Shown here piece after piece: positions 25,172 through 35,252 of a stretch of DNA of 64,000 bases (position 1 is its first letter; the number at the start of each line of letters is the position of its first letter). The stretch covers positions 450,001 through 514,000 of the forward strand of contig NZ_CP018866.1 in NCBI RefSeq assembly GCF_002250055.1, given 5' to 3'. Both the position numbers and the translations under genes were made by a program. This DNA comes from Sutcliffiella cohnii (lineage in GTDB: Bacteria > Bacillota > Bacilli > Bacillales > Bacillaceae_I). The notes beneath the pieces are model-generated. The model worked only from the letters and a program-made list of their open reading frames with translations. It had not been told where the DNA came from and searched no databases.

Positions 25172-26869
25172 TTAAAACGCCCCAGACCCACCACCGCCAC
25201 CACCAGTTCCGCCACTACTATAAGAGGAAGAACTGCTGCTAGAACTGTCACTTGTAGCGCTCGAAGCAGAATGGAAATTGTTAGAAGTTAGTGCGCCTAA
25301 CATATATAAAGATTGGTAGCTTGTACTCGAATGCCGTCCCGTTAAAGTTGGTGTAGTGAAGGCTTCAACGAATTCTTTATGCTTTTCGGTTAATCTTTTA
25401 TTATTAATACCTAGCCCATAAATGTAAGCTCGCATTTTCTCATCTTCGGTCCAGTGCGTCCAATCTTGTTTCGTTACCTCTAAAAACTTCTCTTTAAACA
25501 CTTTCCAACTGTAGTGAATACTAGCACCTTCAAACGTTTTTGGTCGATACGATATCGCGTAAATAAGAACGGTTAAAAACAACACAATCGTTACAATAAA
25601 GGCACTATACAATTCGTAGGTAGGAAAATAAAACAAAAACGGTAAAAGTAGAAGATTTATTAATATCAATGACAAGCTATACTTTGTTTTATTATGATAA
25701 AGCGTATGTTGGTTAACTTCTTCTTTTACTGCACCTTGCCATTCGGATTGAAATTCATGATACTTATCATGGTTATTTTCATCACTAGTGTAATTTTTCA
25801 AGTCGTTAAATTGAAACGTACCATCGTTACCTATTTTATAAAAAAGCCATTCTATTAAAATCGTTTCATGATGAAGCTCTGGAGATTTATTCATAACTGT
25901 AAATGTATCTTTACCGCTTTTTTGCACATACCCTTGTCGGATTAAATCTAGTAACGAAGCAGCCATTGCATGCTCATTTAATACTTTAAAGTTTGTAAAA
26001 TAGAAAACAGCTGGCATACTTAATTTTTGTTGAGGCAATGTGTTAAATGATGGATGTTCTCTCTTTACTGAAGCTAATTGGTTTCTCATCAAAAAATAAT
26101 CTCGTAAAAATAAAAATAATAGAAGCATTGAAACAACTGGTAGACCAATTGCTGCAATAGAAGATAGCGTTTCTTTCTTTTCTTCTCTTTCAATCGCTGC
26201 TAAAACTTGTTCCTGTTGTTCCGCCAATAATTGTTGTCTCAACGTACCGGTATTCGTTCCCGTTGTAGCCGGAAAGAGGCTAGAAGGATAGGCAACGCGA
26301 ATATCCCCATTTTCCCTTCTAGGAACTTTTCCGTATTGGAATACGACCACTCCTGAATCCTGAATTTGTTCTGTATTATACGCAGTATCATATCCGAAAG
26401 CTATTACATCATCGGTAGGTTGCGGAGGATGAACCGTAATAACTAGATGTTCGTAAGTAGACTCATTTCTACTATCAAAAAATGGCCAATAAAACTGTGT
26501 GACGTCCTCGTAAACATCGACAGCACCATCAATTGTATAAGTAATCGTAAAGGTGATCGTTTCGTCGTTCCCAGCTCGATGTATTTTGTATACATTTTCT
26601 TCTCGTTCCACATGTAATGTGTTTTCCTGTTCCGATGCTGTTACTTGTTGAATATGAGCACCTTCTTTAGGGACGATTTCTCTAGTTATGCCATTAAAAT
26701 CTCCCCTAAATTCGTATGTATGCAGCTCCATAACATAAACATCGCCGTTATCTTGTAAGTACGCATCAATTTCTACATTTGTAATAGAATAATCGACAGC
26801 AAATCCTTTTGTAGGAAAGGTCATAACGAGTAAAAGTAATAATAAAGAACTCATGCAAATTTTTTTCAT
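25172..26869 (-). CDS. DUF2207 domain membrane protein
   Basis: A 565-residue protein: signal peptide (about residues 1-24), an extracytoplasmic DUF2207 beta-rich domain to about residue 230, a membrane helix near 240, a cytosolic part, two more helices near 400-440, then a conserved domain and a low-complexity tail of about 20 Ser followed by Gly ending GGGSGAF. The same order and the Gly-rich end are usual for the DUF2207/YciQ family. The role is unknown. AAGGTGCGAAG precedes the start. Confidence 0.88.
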   Translation of the reverse strand: MKKICMSSLLLLLLVMTFPTKGFAVDYSITNVEIDAYLQDNGDVYVMELHTYEFRGDFNGITREIVPKEGAHIQQVTASEQENTLHVEREENVYKIHRAGNDETITFTITYTIDGAVDVYEDVTQFYWPFFDSRNESTYEHLVITVHPPQPTDDVIAFGYDTAYNTEQIQDSGVVVFQYGKVPRRENGDIRVAYPSSLFPATTGTNTGTLRQQLLAEQQEQVLAAIEREEKKETLSSIAAIGLPVVSMLLLFLFLRDYFLMRNQLASVKREHPSFNTLPQQKLSMPAVFYFTNFKVLNEHAMAASLLDLIRQGYVQKSGKDTFTVMNKSPELHHETILIEWLFYKIGNDGTFQFNDLKNYTSDENNHDKYHEFQSEWQGAVKEEVNQHTLYHNKTKYSLSLILINLLLLPFLFYFPTYELYSAFIVTIVLFLTVLIYAISYRPKTFEGASIHYSWKVFKEKFLEVTKQDWTHWTEDEKMRAYIYGLGINNKRLTEKHKEFVEAFTTPTLTGRHSSTSYQSLYMLGALTSNNFHSASSATSDSSSSSSSSYSSGGTGGGGGGSGAF

Positions 26870-27072
26870 CTTCGCACCTTCCTTTCATCATTACATACGT
26901 AACAAACAAGGAAAAGTTTCACAAAATGTAGAATGCTTCCGTTTCTTAATGTAATTTGTCTGAATATTATTGAAATGATTATTAGCTTGTTTTATGATGA
27001 AATAAATAGGAAAAAAGTTGGTATACAGAAGTCCTTATAAATTATTAAAAAAGGATAGAGGGGTCGAAACTA

Positions 27073-28323
27073 TTGAAAAATTTTAGATGGACGGTAGCTA
27101 AGAAGCTCTACGCTGGTTTTATCGCCGTAGTGCTAGTACAAGGGATATTTATTATGTTATTATCCTCTGTTTCATTTGTAGAAGGTGCTATTTTCCTTTT
27201 AGTAGGTTTAATAATAGGGCTTTCGATAGCATTTGTGGTAGCGCGGATGATTACGAAACCGTTAGAGATTGTGAATAAAGGAATGAAAGAGGTAGCAGAA
27301 GGAAATTTAACGATTGATCCAATAGAAGTGAAAACGAACGATGAAATAAGGGACTTAGCCTTATCTTTTAATACGATGGGAACGAATTTAGCAAACTTAA
27401 TTAGAAAAGTACTAGTTGCCTCCGAGACGGTAGCTGCCTCCTCCCAACAGCTACTAGCAAGCTCAGAGCAAACTTCGAAAGCAGCAGAACAAATAACGGA
27501 AGTGATTCAAGAAATTGCGGCAGGTTCTGACAATCAAGTGGAAAGCGCTCTAACAGCCAATGACTCTATTATACATATTGCGAAAGGAATGGAGCAGGCC
27601 TCAAACTCCATTGTAACCGTTTCAACTTATAGTGCTGAAACGAACATAAAAGCAGAAGAAGGCAATAAAATTGTCATGGATACGGTAGCGCAAATGAGTA
27701 TTGTTCAAGAGCGTGTATCAGAAATCGCTACTATTATTAGTAGTTTAGGTGAACGTTCCCGTGAAATCGGGGTAATTGTCGATGTCATTTCGAAAGTAGC
27801 TAGTCAAACGAATTTATTAGCGCTAAATGCAGCAATCGAGGCAGCGCGTGCTGGTGAGCATGGAAGAGGATTCGCTGTCGTTGCAGATGAAGTAAGGAAG
27901 CTTGCGGAAGAATCGAATGATGCTACAGAACAAATTCGTGTAGTAATTGAAAAGGTCAGGGAAGAAATTAATCAAGTTTCCCTTTCTATGAATGCTGGTA
28001 CTAACTCGGTCAAAGTTGGGATTGAAAAAGTAAACGAAACGGGAAAATCATTTCAAGAAATACGAACAATGATTGCAGGTATAACCTCACAAGCAGAAGA
28101 TGTATCAGCAATTGCAGAAAGAGTAAGTACAAGTACGGAACAAATGGTACAGCAAATGGCTGACATTACAAACGTCTCTGAAAAATCAGCACATAATTCT
28201 CAAATGGTTGCAGCTTCAGCTGAAGAGCAAAACGCATCGATGGAGGAAATAGCAGCATCGGCTAACGCCCTAAGTCACATGGCTCAAGAACTACAAGAGC
28301 ATATTTCCATTTTCAGAGTTTAG
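27073..28323 (+). CDS. Methyl-accepting chemotaxis protein without an extracellular sensor domain
   Basis: A 416-residue protein from TTG 27073 (AGAGGGGT upstream). Two membrane helices (about residues 11-30 and 36-58) are joined by only a few residues, so there is no ligand domain outside. A HAMP domain follows (about 58-112), then the MCP signalling domain with the hairpin tip [20 protein letters not shown] and [17 protein letters not shown]. It would signal to CheA/CheW from a membrane, HAMP or cytosolic cue, such as energy state or membrane state. Confidence 0.9.
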   Translation: MKNFRWTVAKKLYAGFIAVVLVQGIFIMLLSSVSFVEGAIFLLVGLIIGLSIAFVVARMITKPLEIVNKGMKEVAEGNLTIDPIEVKTNDEIRDLALSFNTMGTNLANLIRKVLVASETVAASSQQLLASSEQTSKAAEQITEVIQEIAAGSDNQVESALTANDSIIHIAKGMEQASNSIVTVSTYSAETNIKAEEGNKIVMDTVAQMSIVQERVSEIATIISSLGERSREIGVIVDVISKVASQTNLLALNAAIEAARAGEHGRGFAVVADEVRKLAEESNDATEQIRVVIEKVREEINQVSLSMNAGTNSVKVGIEKVNETGKSFQEIRTMIAGITSQAEDVSAIAERVSTSTEQMVQQMADITNVSEKSAHNSQMVAASAEEQNASMEEIAASANALSHMAQELQEHISIFRV

Positions 28324-28355
28324 TAGTTACTTAATACAATCATATAAAAATTTTC

Positions 28356-28389
28356 AAAGCTTGTTTCCTGTTGGAGCAGGCTTTTTTTG
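28356..28389 (+). terminator. Terminator of the chemoreceptor gene
   Basis: AAAGCTTG and CAGGCTTT pair (with one G-U) around a 13-nt loop, followed by seven T. Confidence 0.7.
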
Positions 28390-28430
28390 CTATTTACAAA
28401 AATAAAAAACTATTTTTTGAAAATAATAGG

Positions 28431-28459
28431 TTGTAAAGCTGAAAAGTAAGTTATATAAT
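28431..28459 (+). promoter_or_regulatory. Sigma-A promoter of hom-thrC-thrB
   Basis: TTGTAA at 28431-28436, a 17-bp spacer and TATAAT at 28454-28459, about 55 bp before the hom start. Confidence 0.75.
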
Positions 28460-28513
28460 GTCTACTATATAAAAACAAGTGTATACCACAAAAGTACATC
28501 GGGGTGATAGGAA

Positions 28514-29815
28514 ATGAGAGAAAATGTAAATGTAGGCTTATTAGGATTAGGAACTGTTGGTACGGGTGTAGTTAAAATGATTCAACGTCAACAAGAACAG
28601 CTTTTCCATCAAGTTGGCTGCTCGGTATCTATAAAAAAAGTGTTAGTAAAAAATGTAGACAAAGAAAGAGATGTAGACGTTGATCGTTCTTTGTTAACAA
28701 CTGACCCATACGAAGTAATTAATGACCCAGAAATTGATGTTGTTGTAGAAGTGATGGGAGGAGTAGAGGAAACACGTCGTTACATAATCGACGCTCTTCA
28801 ATTAAAAAAACAAGTTGTAACAGCAAATAAAGATTTAATTGCACTTCATGGCTCTGAGCTACAAAAAATAGCAGTAGACAATGGATGTGATTTATTTTAT
28901 GAAGCAAGTGTTGCGGGTGGGGTTCCGATTATTCGTGGACTAACAGAAGGACTCGCTTCGGACAAAATTCAGAAGATGATGGGAATTGTAAACGGGACGA
29001 CTAATTACATTTTAACGAAGATGTCGAAAGAAGGTTTAGCATACGATTCCGTCTTAAAAGAAGCGCAAGATTTAGGTTTTGCTGAAAGTGACCCGACTTC
29101 TGACGTAGAAGGTCTTGATGCAGCTCGTAAAATGGCAATTTTATCACGCTTAGCTTTTTCTATGGATATAGAGCTTGATGATGTATCTGTCCGAGGGATG
29201 TCAAACGTAACACAAGAAGATTTAAAATACGGAAATATGCTTGGTTACACGATGAAGTTAATCGGATATGCTGAGCAGGAAGACAACCGAGCGGAAGTGA
29301 GTGTCCAACCGACATTTTTAGATAATAGTCATCCTCTAGCATCCGTAAACAATGAGTACAATGCTGTCTATGTTTATGGAGAAGCGGTAGGAGAGACGAT
29401 GTTTTATGGTCCAGGAGCAGGTAGTTTACCAACAGCCACTTCTATCGTAAGTGACTTGTTAACAGTTGTAAAAAATATGCGACTCGGAGTTAATGGGCGA
29501 AGTGTGCTTGCACCTCAATTCAGTCGCCAATTAAAATCAGCAGACGAACGTTATGCGAAATATTTTATTCGATTACATGTGCTTGATGAAGTTGGAGTCT
29601 TTGCTGGTTTAACTCAACTGTTTTCCGATAATTCAATCAGTTTTGAGAAAATATTGCAGCTACCTCTTGATGAAAAAGGGTTAGCCGAAATTGTCATTGT
29701 TACTCATAGAGCATCTCTCGCAAACTATGAAAATGTACTAGCGAAATTGAGTGATCTTCCTGTAGTGAACGCAGTGAAAAGTCTTTATTTAGTTGAAGGT
29801 GGGGGACAAAAATGA
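28514..29815 (+). CDS. hom: Homoserine dehydrogenase
   Basis: A 433-residue enzyme that reduces aspartate semialdehyde to homoserine with NAD(P)H. NAD-binding [16 protein letters not shown] near residue 8, the motif TANKDLIA, the active-site region GVVN-like [15 protein letters not shown] and the family motif [22 protein letters not shown] are seen. The C-terminal ~80 residues are an ACT domain ([18 protein letters not shown]), so threonine feedback is likely. GGGGTGATAGG precedes the ATG. Overlaps thrC by 4 bp. Confidence 0.97.
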   Translation: MRENVNVGLLGLGTVGTGVVKMIQRQQEQLFHQVGCSVSIKKVLVKNVDKERDVDVDRSLLTTDPYEVINDPEIDVVVEVMGGVEETRRYIIDALQLKKQVVTANKDLIALHGSELQKIAVDNGCDLFYEASVAGGVPIIRGLTEGLASDKIQKMMGIVNGTTNYILTKMSKEGLAYDSVLKEAQDLGFAESDPTSDVEGLDAARKMAILSRLAFSMDIELDDVSVRGMSNVTQEDLKYGNMLGYTMKLIGYAEQEDNRAEVSVQPTFLDNSHPLASVNNEYNAVYVYGEAVGETMFYGPGAGSLPTATSIVSDLLTVVKNMRLGVNGRSVLAPQFSRQLKSADERYAKYFIRLHVLDEVGVFAGLTQLFSDNSISFEKILQLPLDEKGLAEIVIVTHRASLANYENVLAKLSDLPVVNAVKSLYLVEGGGQK

Positions 29816-30873
29816 AGTGGGAAGGATTATTAAAACAATATAAAGAGTTTCTACCTGTAACAAATAATACTCCAGAGCTTTCATTGATGGAAGGAAATAC
29901 ACCATTAATTCCATTAAAAAATATATCGAAAAAATTAGGAATCGATCTTTATGTAAAAACGGAAGGAACAAATCCGACGGGGTCATTTAAAGATCGTGGA
30001 ATGGTTATGGCAGTAGCAAAAGCAAAAGAGGAAGGAAGTAGTACAGTTATTTGTGCATCAACTGGAAATACGTCCGCTGCTGCCGCTGCCTATGCAGCAA
30101 GAGCTGGTATGCGTGCAATTATCGTCATACCGGAAGGGAAAATCGCAATGGGGAAATTGGCGCAAGCAGTCATGTACGGAGCAGAAATTGTTGCGATTGA
30201 AGGGAACTTCGACGATGCATTAAAAATGGTTAGAAGTATTAGTGAACGCTCTCCGGTAACGCTCGTAAATTCCGTTAATCCTTATCGTATTGAAGGACAA
30301 AAAACCGCAGCGTTCGAAATATGTGATCAATTAGGAAAAGCACCAGATGTTTTAGCTATACCTGTAGGAAATGCTGGTAATATTACAGCGTATTGGAAAG
30401 GGTTCAAAGAATATAACGAAAAATATAGCACAGGACTGCCTCAAATGCATGGATTTGAAGCAGAAGGAGCAGCAGCCATTGTGAAAAACGAAGTAATTGA
30501 AGAGCCAGAAACGATAGCAACTGCAATTAGAATTGGTAATCCAGCAAGCTGGGAATACGCGGTAGCTGCAAGAGACGAATCAGGTGGAAAAATCGACTTA
30601 GTTACCGATGATGAAATACTAGAAGCCTTCAGGTTAATTGCGAAAGAAGAAGGTGTATTTGCGGAACCTGCTTCTTGTGCTTCTATTGCTGGTGTGATGA
30701 AACAGCTTAAATCTGGAGAAATTCAGTTAGGTGCTACAGTAGTAGCGGTGTTAACAGGTAATGGGTTAAAAGACCCACAAACAGCAATGGAACAAGTTCA
30801 AAAAGAACGAGTATTATTACCAAACGATGAGAAAGTAGTGGCACAATTTATTGAAGGAGTCGTTACAGCATGA
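29812..30873 (+). CDS. thrC: Threonine synthase
   Basis: A 353-residue PLP enzyme that turns O-phosphohomoserine into threonine. The PLP lysine is Lys60 in [27 protein letters not shown] binds the phosphate, and [15 protein letters not shown] is the family loop. It is the short, Bacillus-type form. The start overlaps hom and the stop overlaps thrB, so the three genes are translationally coupled. Confidence 0.97.
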   Translation: MKWEGLLKQYKEFLPVTNNTPELSLMEGNTPLIPLKNISKKLGIDLYVKTEGTNPTGSFKDRGMVMAVAKAKEEGSSTVICASTGNTSAAAAAYAARAGMRAIIVIPEGKIAMGKLAQAVMYGAEIVAIEGNFDDALKMVRSISERSPVTLVNSVNPYRIEGQKTAAFEICDQLGKAPDVLAIPVGNAGNITAYWKGFKEYNEKYSTGLPQMHGFEAEGAAAIVKNEVIEEPETIATAIRIGNPASWEYAVAARDESGGKIDLVTDDEILEAFRLIAKEEGVFAEPASCASIAGVMKQLKSGEIQLGATVVAVLTGNGLKDPQTAMEQVQKERVLLPNDEKVVAQFIEGVVTA

Positions 30874-31763
30874 GTACGTCCGTAACTTTACAATTTCCGG
30901 CGAGTACAGCAAATTTAGGGCCAGGTTTTGATAGTTTAGGCCTAGCCTTAAATTTGTACTTAACGCTTGAAATAACAAGGTCCTCCGACTGGAAGATTGA
31001 ATGCCGATCACCGTTACTTAGCAGCTTGCCAACGGACGAAACGAATCTTATCTATCAAGTTGCTACTCTAACAGCTGAGCGCTATAACGCGGTCCTTCCG
31101 CCTTTGCATATCGTCATTGATAGTGAAATTCCTCTTGCTCGTGGACTTGGAAGTAGTGCAGCTGCAATTGCTGCTGGAATTGAAGTGGCGAATTATTTTG
31201 CTCAGTTAGAGTTGACTCTTGAGGAGAAACTGTTAATTGGTAACGAAATAGAAGGACATCCAGATAATATTGGTGCATGTATTTTTGGAGGGCTAGTAGC
31301 AGGTGTATCTATTGGAGAGGTAGTTGAAGTCGTTCAGTTACCAAAGCCTAACATAGATATTGTGGTGACTATTCCGCCGTATGAAGTGAAAACGGAAGTT
31401 GCTAGAAAAGTATTGCCAGAACAGCTTACAAGAGAAGAAGCAGTATTAGGTAGTGCAGTAGCCAATGTTTTAATTGCTGCGCTGCTTACGGAAAACTACG
31501 AATTAGCAGGAAAAATGATGGAGAAGGACCGTTTTCATGAACCGCATCGACTTCCGTTAATACCAGAGTTAACGGAAGCGCGTAATTTTGGGAAAGAAGC
31601 GGGAGCTATCGCAACGGTTATTAGTGGTGCTGGGCCAACGATATTAACGTTTGCCCCAAAAGGAACGGGTGAATATATTGCCTCTCTGTTCCAAAGAAGA
31701 TTTTCACATTGTACCGTTAAACAACTTCAAATTCATTGTAATAATCTGGAGTATAACTATTAA
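30870..31763 (+). CDS. thrB: Homoserine kinase
   Basis: A 297-residue GHMP kinase that phosphorylates homoserine. The ATP loop [16 protein letters not shown] lies at residues 88-103, [15 protein letters not shown] at the N-terminus and [12 protein letters not shown] near the C-terminus. Last gene of hom-thrC-thrB, followed by a terminator. Its threonine product pool also feeds IlvA encoded downstream. Confidence 0.97.
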   Translation: MSTSVTLQFPASTANLGPGFDSLGLALNLYLTLEITRSSDWKIECRSPLLSSLPTDETNLIYQVATLTAERYNAVLPPLHIVIDSEIPLARGLGSSAAAIAAGIEVANYFAQLELTLEEKLLIGNEIEGHPDNIGACIFGGLVAGVSIGEVVEVVQLPKPNIDIVVTIPPYEVKTEVARKVLPEQLTREEAVLGSAVANVLIAALLTENYELAGKMMEKDRFHEPHRLPLIPELTEARNFGKEAGAIATVISGAGPTILTFAPKGTGEYIASLFQRRFSHCTVKQLQIHCNNLEYNY

Positions 31764-31768
31764 TCTAT

Positions 31769-31806
31769 TAAAAAAGGAAAGTACCTGCTAACTTTTCTTT
31801 TTCTTT
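31769..31806 (+). terminator. Terminator of hom-thrC-thrB
   Basis: AAAAAGGAAAGT and ACTTTTCTTTTT pair with one mismatch around an 8-nt loop and end in T-rich sequence. Confidence 0.65.
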
Positions 31807-31946
31807 CCTTTAGATAAAGGTATCTTGTATAGACAACATAGAACAGAAACTATTTTTAAGATTGATATGGAAGTTTTTATGTAAGGGTTTTCATTAAAAA
31901 GTTCAAAAATATTTTAAAATCTCGCAAACATGCATCGTTATCATAA

Positions 31947-32065
31947 TGTAAGCGATTTCTTATATATCAGATAAATCTAAATTATCTAAAAATTTTTAAA
32001 AACCTATTGACCTTAAGGCTGAACGGGCGTATTATTGTCCTCAATCAAAGAATTTTCAGAAATCA
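31947..32065 (+). promoter_or_regulatory. ilvE-ilvD control region: cre, sigma-A promoter and CodY box
   Basis: TGTAAGCGATTTCT (31947-31960) matches cre with one mismatch. The promoter is TTGACC (32007-32012), 17 bp, TATTAT (32030-32035). The predicted start is near 32042, which puts cre near -88, close to the activating cre of the B. subtilis ilv-leu operon. AATTTTCAGAAATCA (32051-32065) matches the CodY box AATTTTCWGAAAATT at 12 of 15 positions, just after the transcription start. The rest of the 400-base gap shows nothing else I can name. Confidence 0.75.
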
Positions 32066-32168
32066 ACAAACTAGTTAATCTAGTTAAAAATGACAAATAT
32101 TTTTTTAAATTACACACTTTAACGCGTTTATGTAATTAAGTGGAATCATCAAGAGAGGAGAGAACACT

Positions 32169-33071
32169 TTGAGTGAACAATGGATTTATTTAGACGGCAA
32201 ATTTGTTACGAAAAAAGATGCGGTAGTTTCGGTTTACGATCACGGTTTCTTATATGGAGATGGAGTGTTCGAGGGAATACGAGTTTATAGTGGGAATGTA
32301 TTCCGCCTCCAAGAGCATATTGACCGCCTATACGATTCTGCGAAATCGATCATGTTATCGATACCACAGACGAAAGAGGAAATGACAGAAATTATCGTTG
32401 AAACGTTAAGAAAAAACGAATATAAAGATGCATATATACGAGTTGTCGTTTCAAGAGGTGTTGGGAATTTAGGTCTTGACCCATTCACTTGTAAAAATCC
32501 GCAAGTCATTGTTATTGCAGAACAATTAGCACTATACCCGAAAGAAATGTATGAGAGCGGTATAGACATTGTCTCAGTAGCTAGCAGAAGAAATCGTTCG
32601 GATGTATTATCACCGAAAGTAAAATCGCTAAACTATTTAAATAACATCCTTGTAAAAATTGAAGCTAACTTAGCTGGGGTTGGAGAAGCTTTAATGCTTA
32701 ACGACCAAGGATATGTGGCAGAAGGTTCCGCTGATAACATTTTTATCGTAAAAGGAAATGTTATTAAAACACCTCCAGGTTATGTTGGAGCGTTAGAAGG
32801 AATTACGCGAAATGCGATTATCGATATAGCAAAAGAAAAAGGGTTTGACATAAGGGAAGAGGTCTTTACGAGACATGATGTTTATACAGCAGATGAAGTA
32901 TTTTTAACTGGTACTGCCGTAGAAGTCATCGCCGTTGTCAAAGTAGATGGTAGAACAATTGGTGAAGGTACTCCAGGTCCTTATACGAAAGAGTTGCTTG
33001 AAGATTTTCGTAAAGCAGTTACAAGTGACGGAGTGAAAGTTTATCCGAATGAAAAAATTCAAGCGGTGTAA
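32169..33071 (+). CDS. ilvE: Branched-chain amino acid aminotransferase
   Basis: A 300-residue PLP class-IV aminotransferase from TTG 32169 (AGAGGAGAG upstream). GDGVFEGIRVYSG at the N-terminus, the PLP lysine in KVKSLNYLNNILVKIEA (about Lys152), and EGSADNIFIVK and TGTAVEVIAV in the C-terminal half. It makes Ile, Val and Leu from the keto acids with glutamate. It is the archaeal/E. coli IlvE-like form rather than the larger YbgE/YwaA form. First gene of the branched-chain cluster. Confidence 0.95.
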   Translation: MSEQWIYLDGKFVTKKDAVVSVYDHGFLYGDGVFEGIRVYSGNVFRLQEHIDRLYDSAKSIMLSIPQTKEEMTEIIVETLRKNEYKDAYIRVVVSRGVGNLGLDPFTCKNPQVIVIAEQLALYPKEMYESGIDIVSVASRRNRSDVLSPKVKSLNYLNNILVKIEANLAGVGEALMLNDQGYVAEGSADNIFIVKGNVIKTPPGYVGALEGITRNAIIDIAKEKGFDIREEVFTRHDVYTADEVFLTGTAVEVIAVVKVDGRTIGEGTPGPYTKELLEDFRKAVTSDGVKVYPNEKIQAV

Positions 33072-33092
33072 AAGTAGTTGGAGGAGATATAA

Positions 33093-34760
33093 ATGCGTAG
33101 CGATATGATCAAAAAAGGAGTGGACCGTGCACCTCACCGGAGCTTACTTTATGCGACAGGGGTAAAAAGAGAAGATTTAGATAAGCCGTTTATCGGTGTT
33201 TGTAACTCTTATATAGACATTATTCCAGGTCACGTACACTTAAGGCAATTTGCAGATGTTGTAAAAGAAGCAATTCGTGAAGCAGGTGGAATTCCATTCG
33301 AATTTAACACTATTGGTGTCGATGACGGAATAGCAATGGGGCATATCGGAATGAGATACTCGCTCCCAAGCCGAGAGATTATTGCGGATTCAGCAGAAAC
33401 AGTTATAAATGCACATTGGTTCGATGGAGTTTTTTATATACCAAACTGTGACAAAATTACACCAGGTATGTTAATGGCGGCAGCTAGAACGAATGTCCCT
33501 TCCGTATTTGTTTCAGGAGGTCCGATGGAAGCAGGTAGAACAAAAGATGGGAAACCACTATCTCTTGCATCTGTCTTTGAAGGAGTAGGCTCACTTATGT
33601 CAGGAAAAATGACAAGGGAAGAGCTATTAGAGATCGAAATGAGTGCATGTCCAACTTGTGGATCTTGTTCTGGAATGTTCACTGCTAATTCAATGAATAC
33701 GATTATGGAAATGCTCGGATTGGCACTACCGGGGAATGGAACAATCGTTGCAACTTCAGATGAACGCAAAAATTTAATAAAAGAAGCTGCAAAAAGTCTG
33801 GTAGAAATGGTGAAAAAGGATATTCGTCCTAGAGATATTATTACAAAAGAAGCAATTGATGATGCGTTCGCTCTTGATATGGCAATGGGTGGTTCCACTA
33901 ATACAGTACTGCATGTGTTAGCAATCGCCAATGAAGCAGAGATAGATTATGACTTAAAAAGAGTGAATGAAATTGCTCAACGTGTTCCTTATTTATCGAA
34001 AATCAGTCCTGCATCAGATTACAGTATGCAAGATGTACATGAAGCAGGTGGTGTTAATGCCATTATTAAGGAATTGTGCAATATAGAAGGTGCAATCCAT
34101 CCAGATCGTTTAACAATTACAGGAAAATCAATATATGAAAATGTAAAAGATGCAGAGATACTAAACGATAAAGTTATTCGACGAGTAGATAATCCATACA
34201 GTCCAGTTGGGGGATTATCCGTACTTTACGGAAATATTGCACCAGATGGAGGAGTCATTAAAGTTGGTGCAGTGGATCCATCCATTCAGACGTTTGAAGG
34301 CGAAGCAATCGTATTTGAATCTCAAGAAGAGGCACAAAAAGGTATCGATGAAGGAACTGTAAAAGAAGGGCATGTTGTTGTCATCCGTTATGAAGGACCA
34401 AAAGGTGGTCCGGGAATGCCGGAAATGTTAGCACCTACTTCTGCAATTGCAGGCCGTGGATTATCAACAAAAGTTGCTCTTATTACAGATGGTAGATTTT
34501 CCGGAGCATCAAGAGGTATTTCCATCGGACATATTTCACCTGAAGCGGCAGAAGGCGGACCAATTGCCTTCGTTGAAAATGGAGATATTATTTCCATCGA
34601 TTTACCGAACAGAACGATAAATTTAAAAGTTTCTGAAGAGGAGCTATCAAAACGTAAAGCAGATTGGAAACAACTTGAACCGAAAATTAAAAAAGGTTAC
34701 TTAGCGAGATACGCCAAACTTGTAACGAATGCAAGTACGGGTGGAATTATGAAAATTTAA
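33093..34760 (+). CDS. ilvD: Dihydroxy-acid dehydratase
   Basis: A 555-residue Fe-S enzyme that dehydrates the dihydroxy acids of Val and Ile synthesis. Cluster cysteines lie in [16 protein letters not shown] and [18 protein letters not shown]; the C-terminal motif is [29 protein letters not shown] (positions about 466-490). A GGAGGAGA site precedes the ATG. It ends just before the T-box leader of ilvB. Confidence 0.97.
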   Translation: MRSDMIKKGVDRAPHRSLLYATGVKREDLDKPFIGVCNSYIDIIPGHVHLRQFADVVKEAIREAGGIPFEFNTIGVDDGIAMGHIGMRYSLPSREIIADSAETVINAHWFDGVFYIPNCDKITPGMLMAAARTNVPSVFVSGGPMEAGRTKDGKPLSLASVFEGVGSLMSGKMTREELLEIEMSACPTCGSCSGMFTANSMNTIMEMLGLALPGNGTIVATSDERKNLIKEAAKSLVEMVKKDIRPRDIITKEAIDDAFALDMAMGGSTNTVLHVLAIANEAEIDYDLKRVNEIAQRVPYLSKISPASDYSMQDVHEAGGVNAIIKELCNIEGAIHPDRLTITGKSIYENVKDAEILNDKVIRRVDNPYSPVGGLSVLYGNIAPDGGVIKVGAVDPSIQTFEGEAIVFESQEEAQKGIDEGTVKEGHVVVIRYEGPKGGPGMPEMLAPTSAIAGRGLSTKVALITDGRFSGASRGISIGHISPEAAEGGPIAFVENGDIISIDLPNRTINLKVSEEELSKRKADWKQLEPKIKKGYLARYAKLVTNASTGGIMKI

Positions 34761-34769
34761 TAGTTTTAA

Positions 34770-35075
34770 AGGCGTTGACGAGGAAAAAGTGAAGGAATCC
34801 GTATTTTCAGAGAGCCGGTGGTTGCTGCGAACCGGTAATACCTCCTTTTGCGACATCCCCTCTGAGCGTTGATCTGAAAAATGAATTTTAGTAGGATCGA
34901 CCGAGTAGTAATACTCGTTACAAAAATGAACAATAGATTTGTTGTTCCAAAGGTGATATTTGCGAAAATATCATGAATCAGGGTGGTACCGTGATAAAGT
35001 TACTAAAAGCTTTTTCACCCCTGCGTTCCATTGTATTAATTGTGGAGGCAGAGGTTGGAAAAGCTTTTTTATTTT
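34770..35075 (+). ncRNA. T-box leader (tRNA-sensing riboswitch) of ilvB
   Basis: The ~490-base gap between ilvD and ilvB holds a full T-box. A long Stem I begins GACGAGGAAAAAG, with an AGAGAGCCGGTGGTTGC...GAACCGG distal part and the GTAGG motif after the specifier loop. The T-box bulge AGGGTGGTACCGTG is at 34980-34993 and the terminator stem at about 35005-35071 with AAAAGC...GCTTTTTT. The loop reads TGAATTTTAGTAGG; the specifier could be UUA (Leu) or UUU (Phe), and leucine fits the pathway. It would raise ilvB-to-ilvA transcription when the cognate tRNA is uncharged. Confidence 0.92.
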
Positions 35076-35169
35076 AGCTTATAGAAAAGTATAAAACTTT
35101 TAAACTGTGTAGAATGTTAGATTCCACTTTTGAAAATGGTTTACTTTTCAGAGTCGCATAAGTAAAACT

Positions 35170-35218
35170 ATGCAACTCGCTTCGTCTAAGGAACAAGCGA
35201 GTAGCGAGTTTTTCTAAT
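35170..35218 (+). terminator. Second hairpin between the T-box and ilvB
   Basis: ACTCGCT can pair with either of two adjacent AGCGAGT copies; the second is followed by a T run. It could be a second attenuator or a processing hairpin. The rest of this stretch shows only the ilvB site (AGGAGGGAG). Confidence 0.5.
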
Positions 35219-35252
35219 AAAAATTTATAAATGTTTTAGGAGGGAGACTAGT

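Noticed and set aside
33434..33931. Long antisense frame inside ilvD
   Set aside because: It is a shadow frame of a highly conserved enzyme gene with no start signals.
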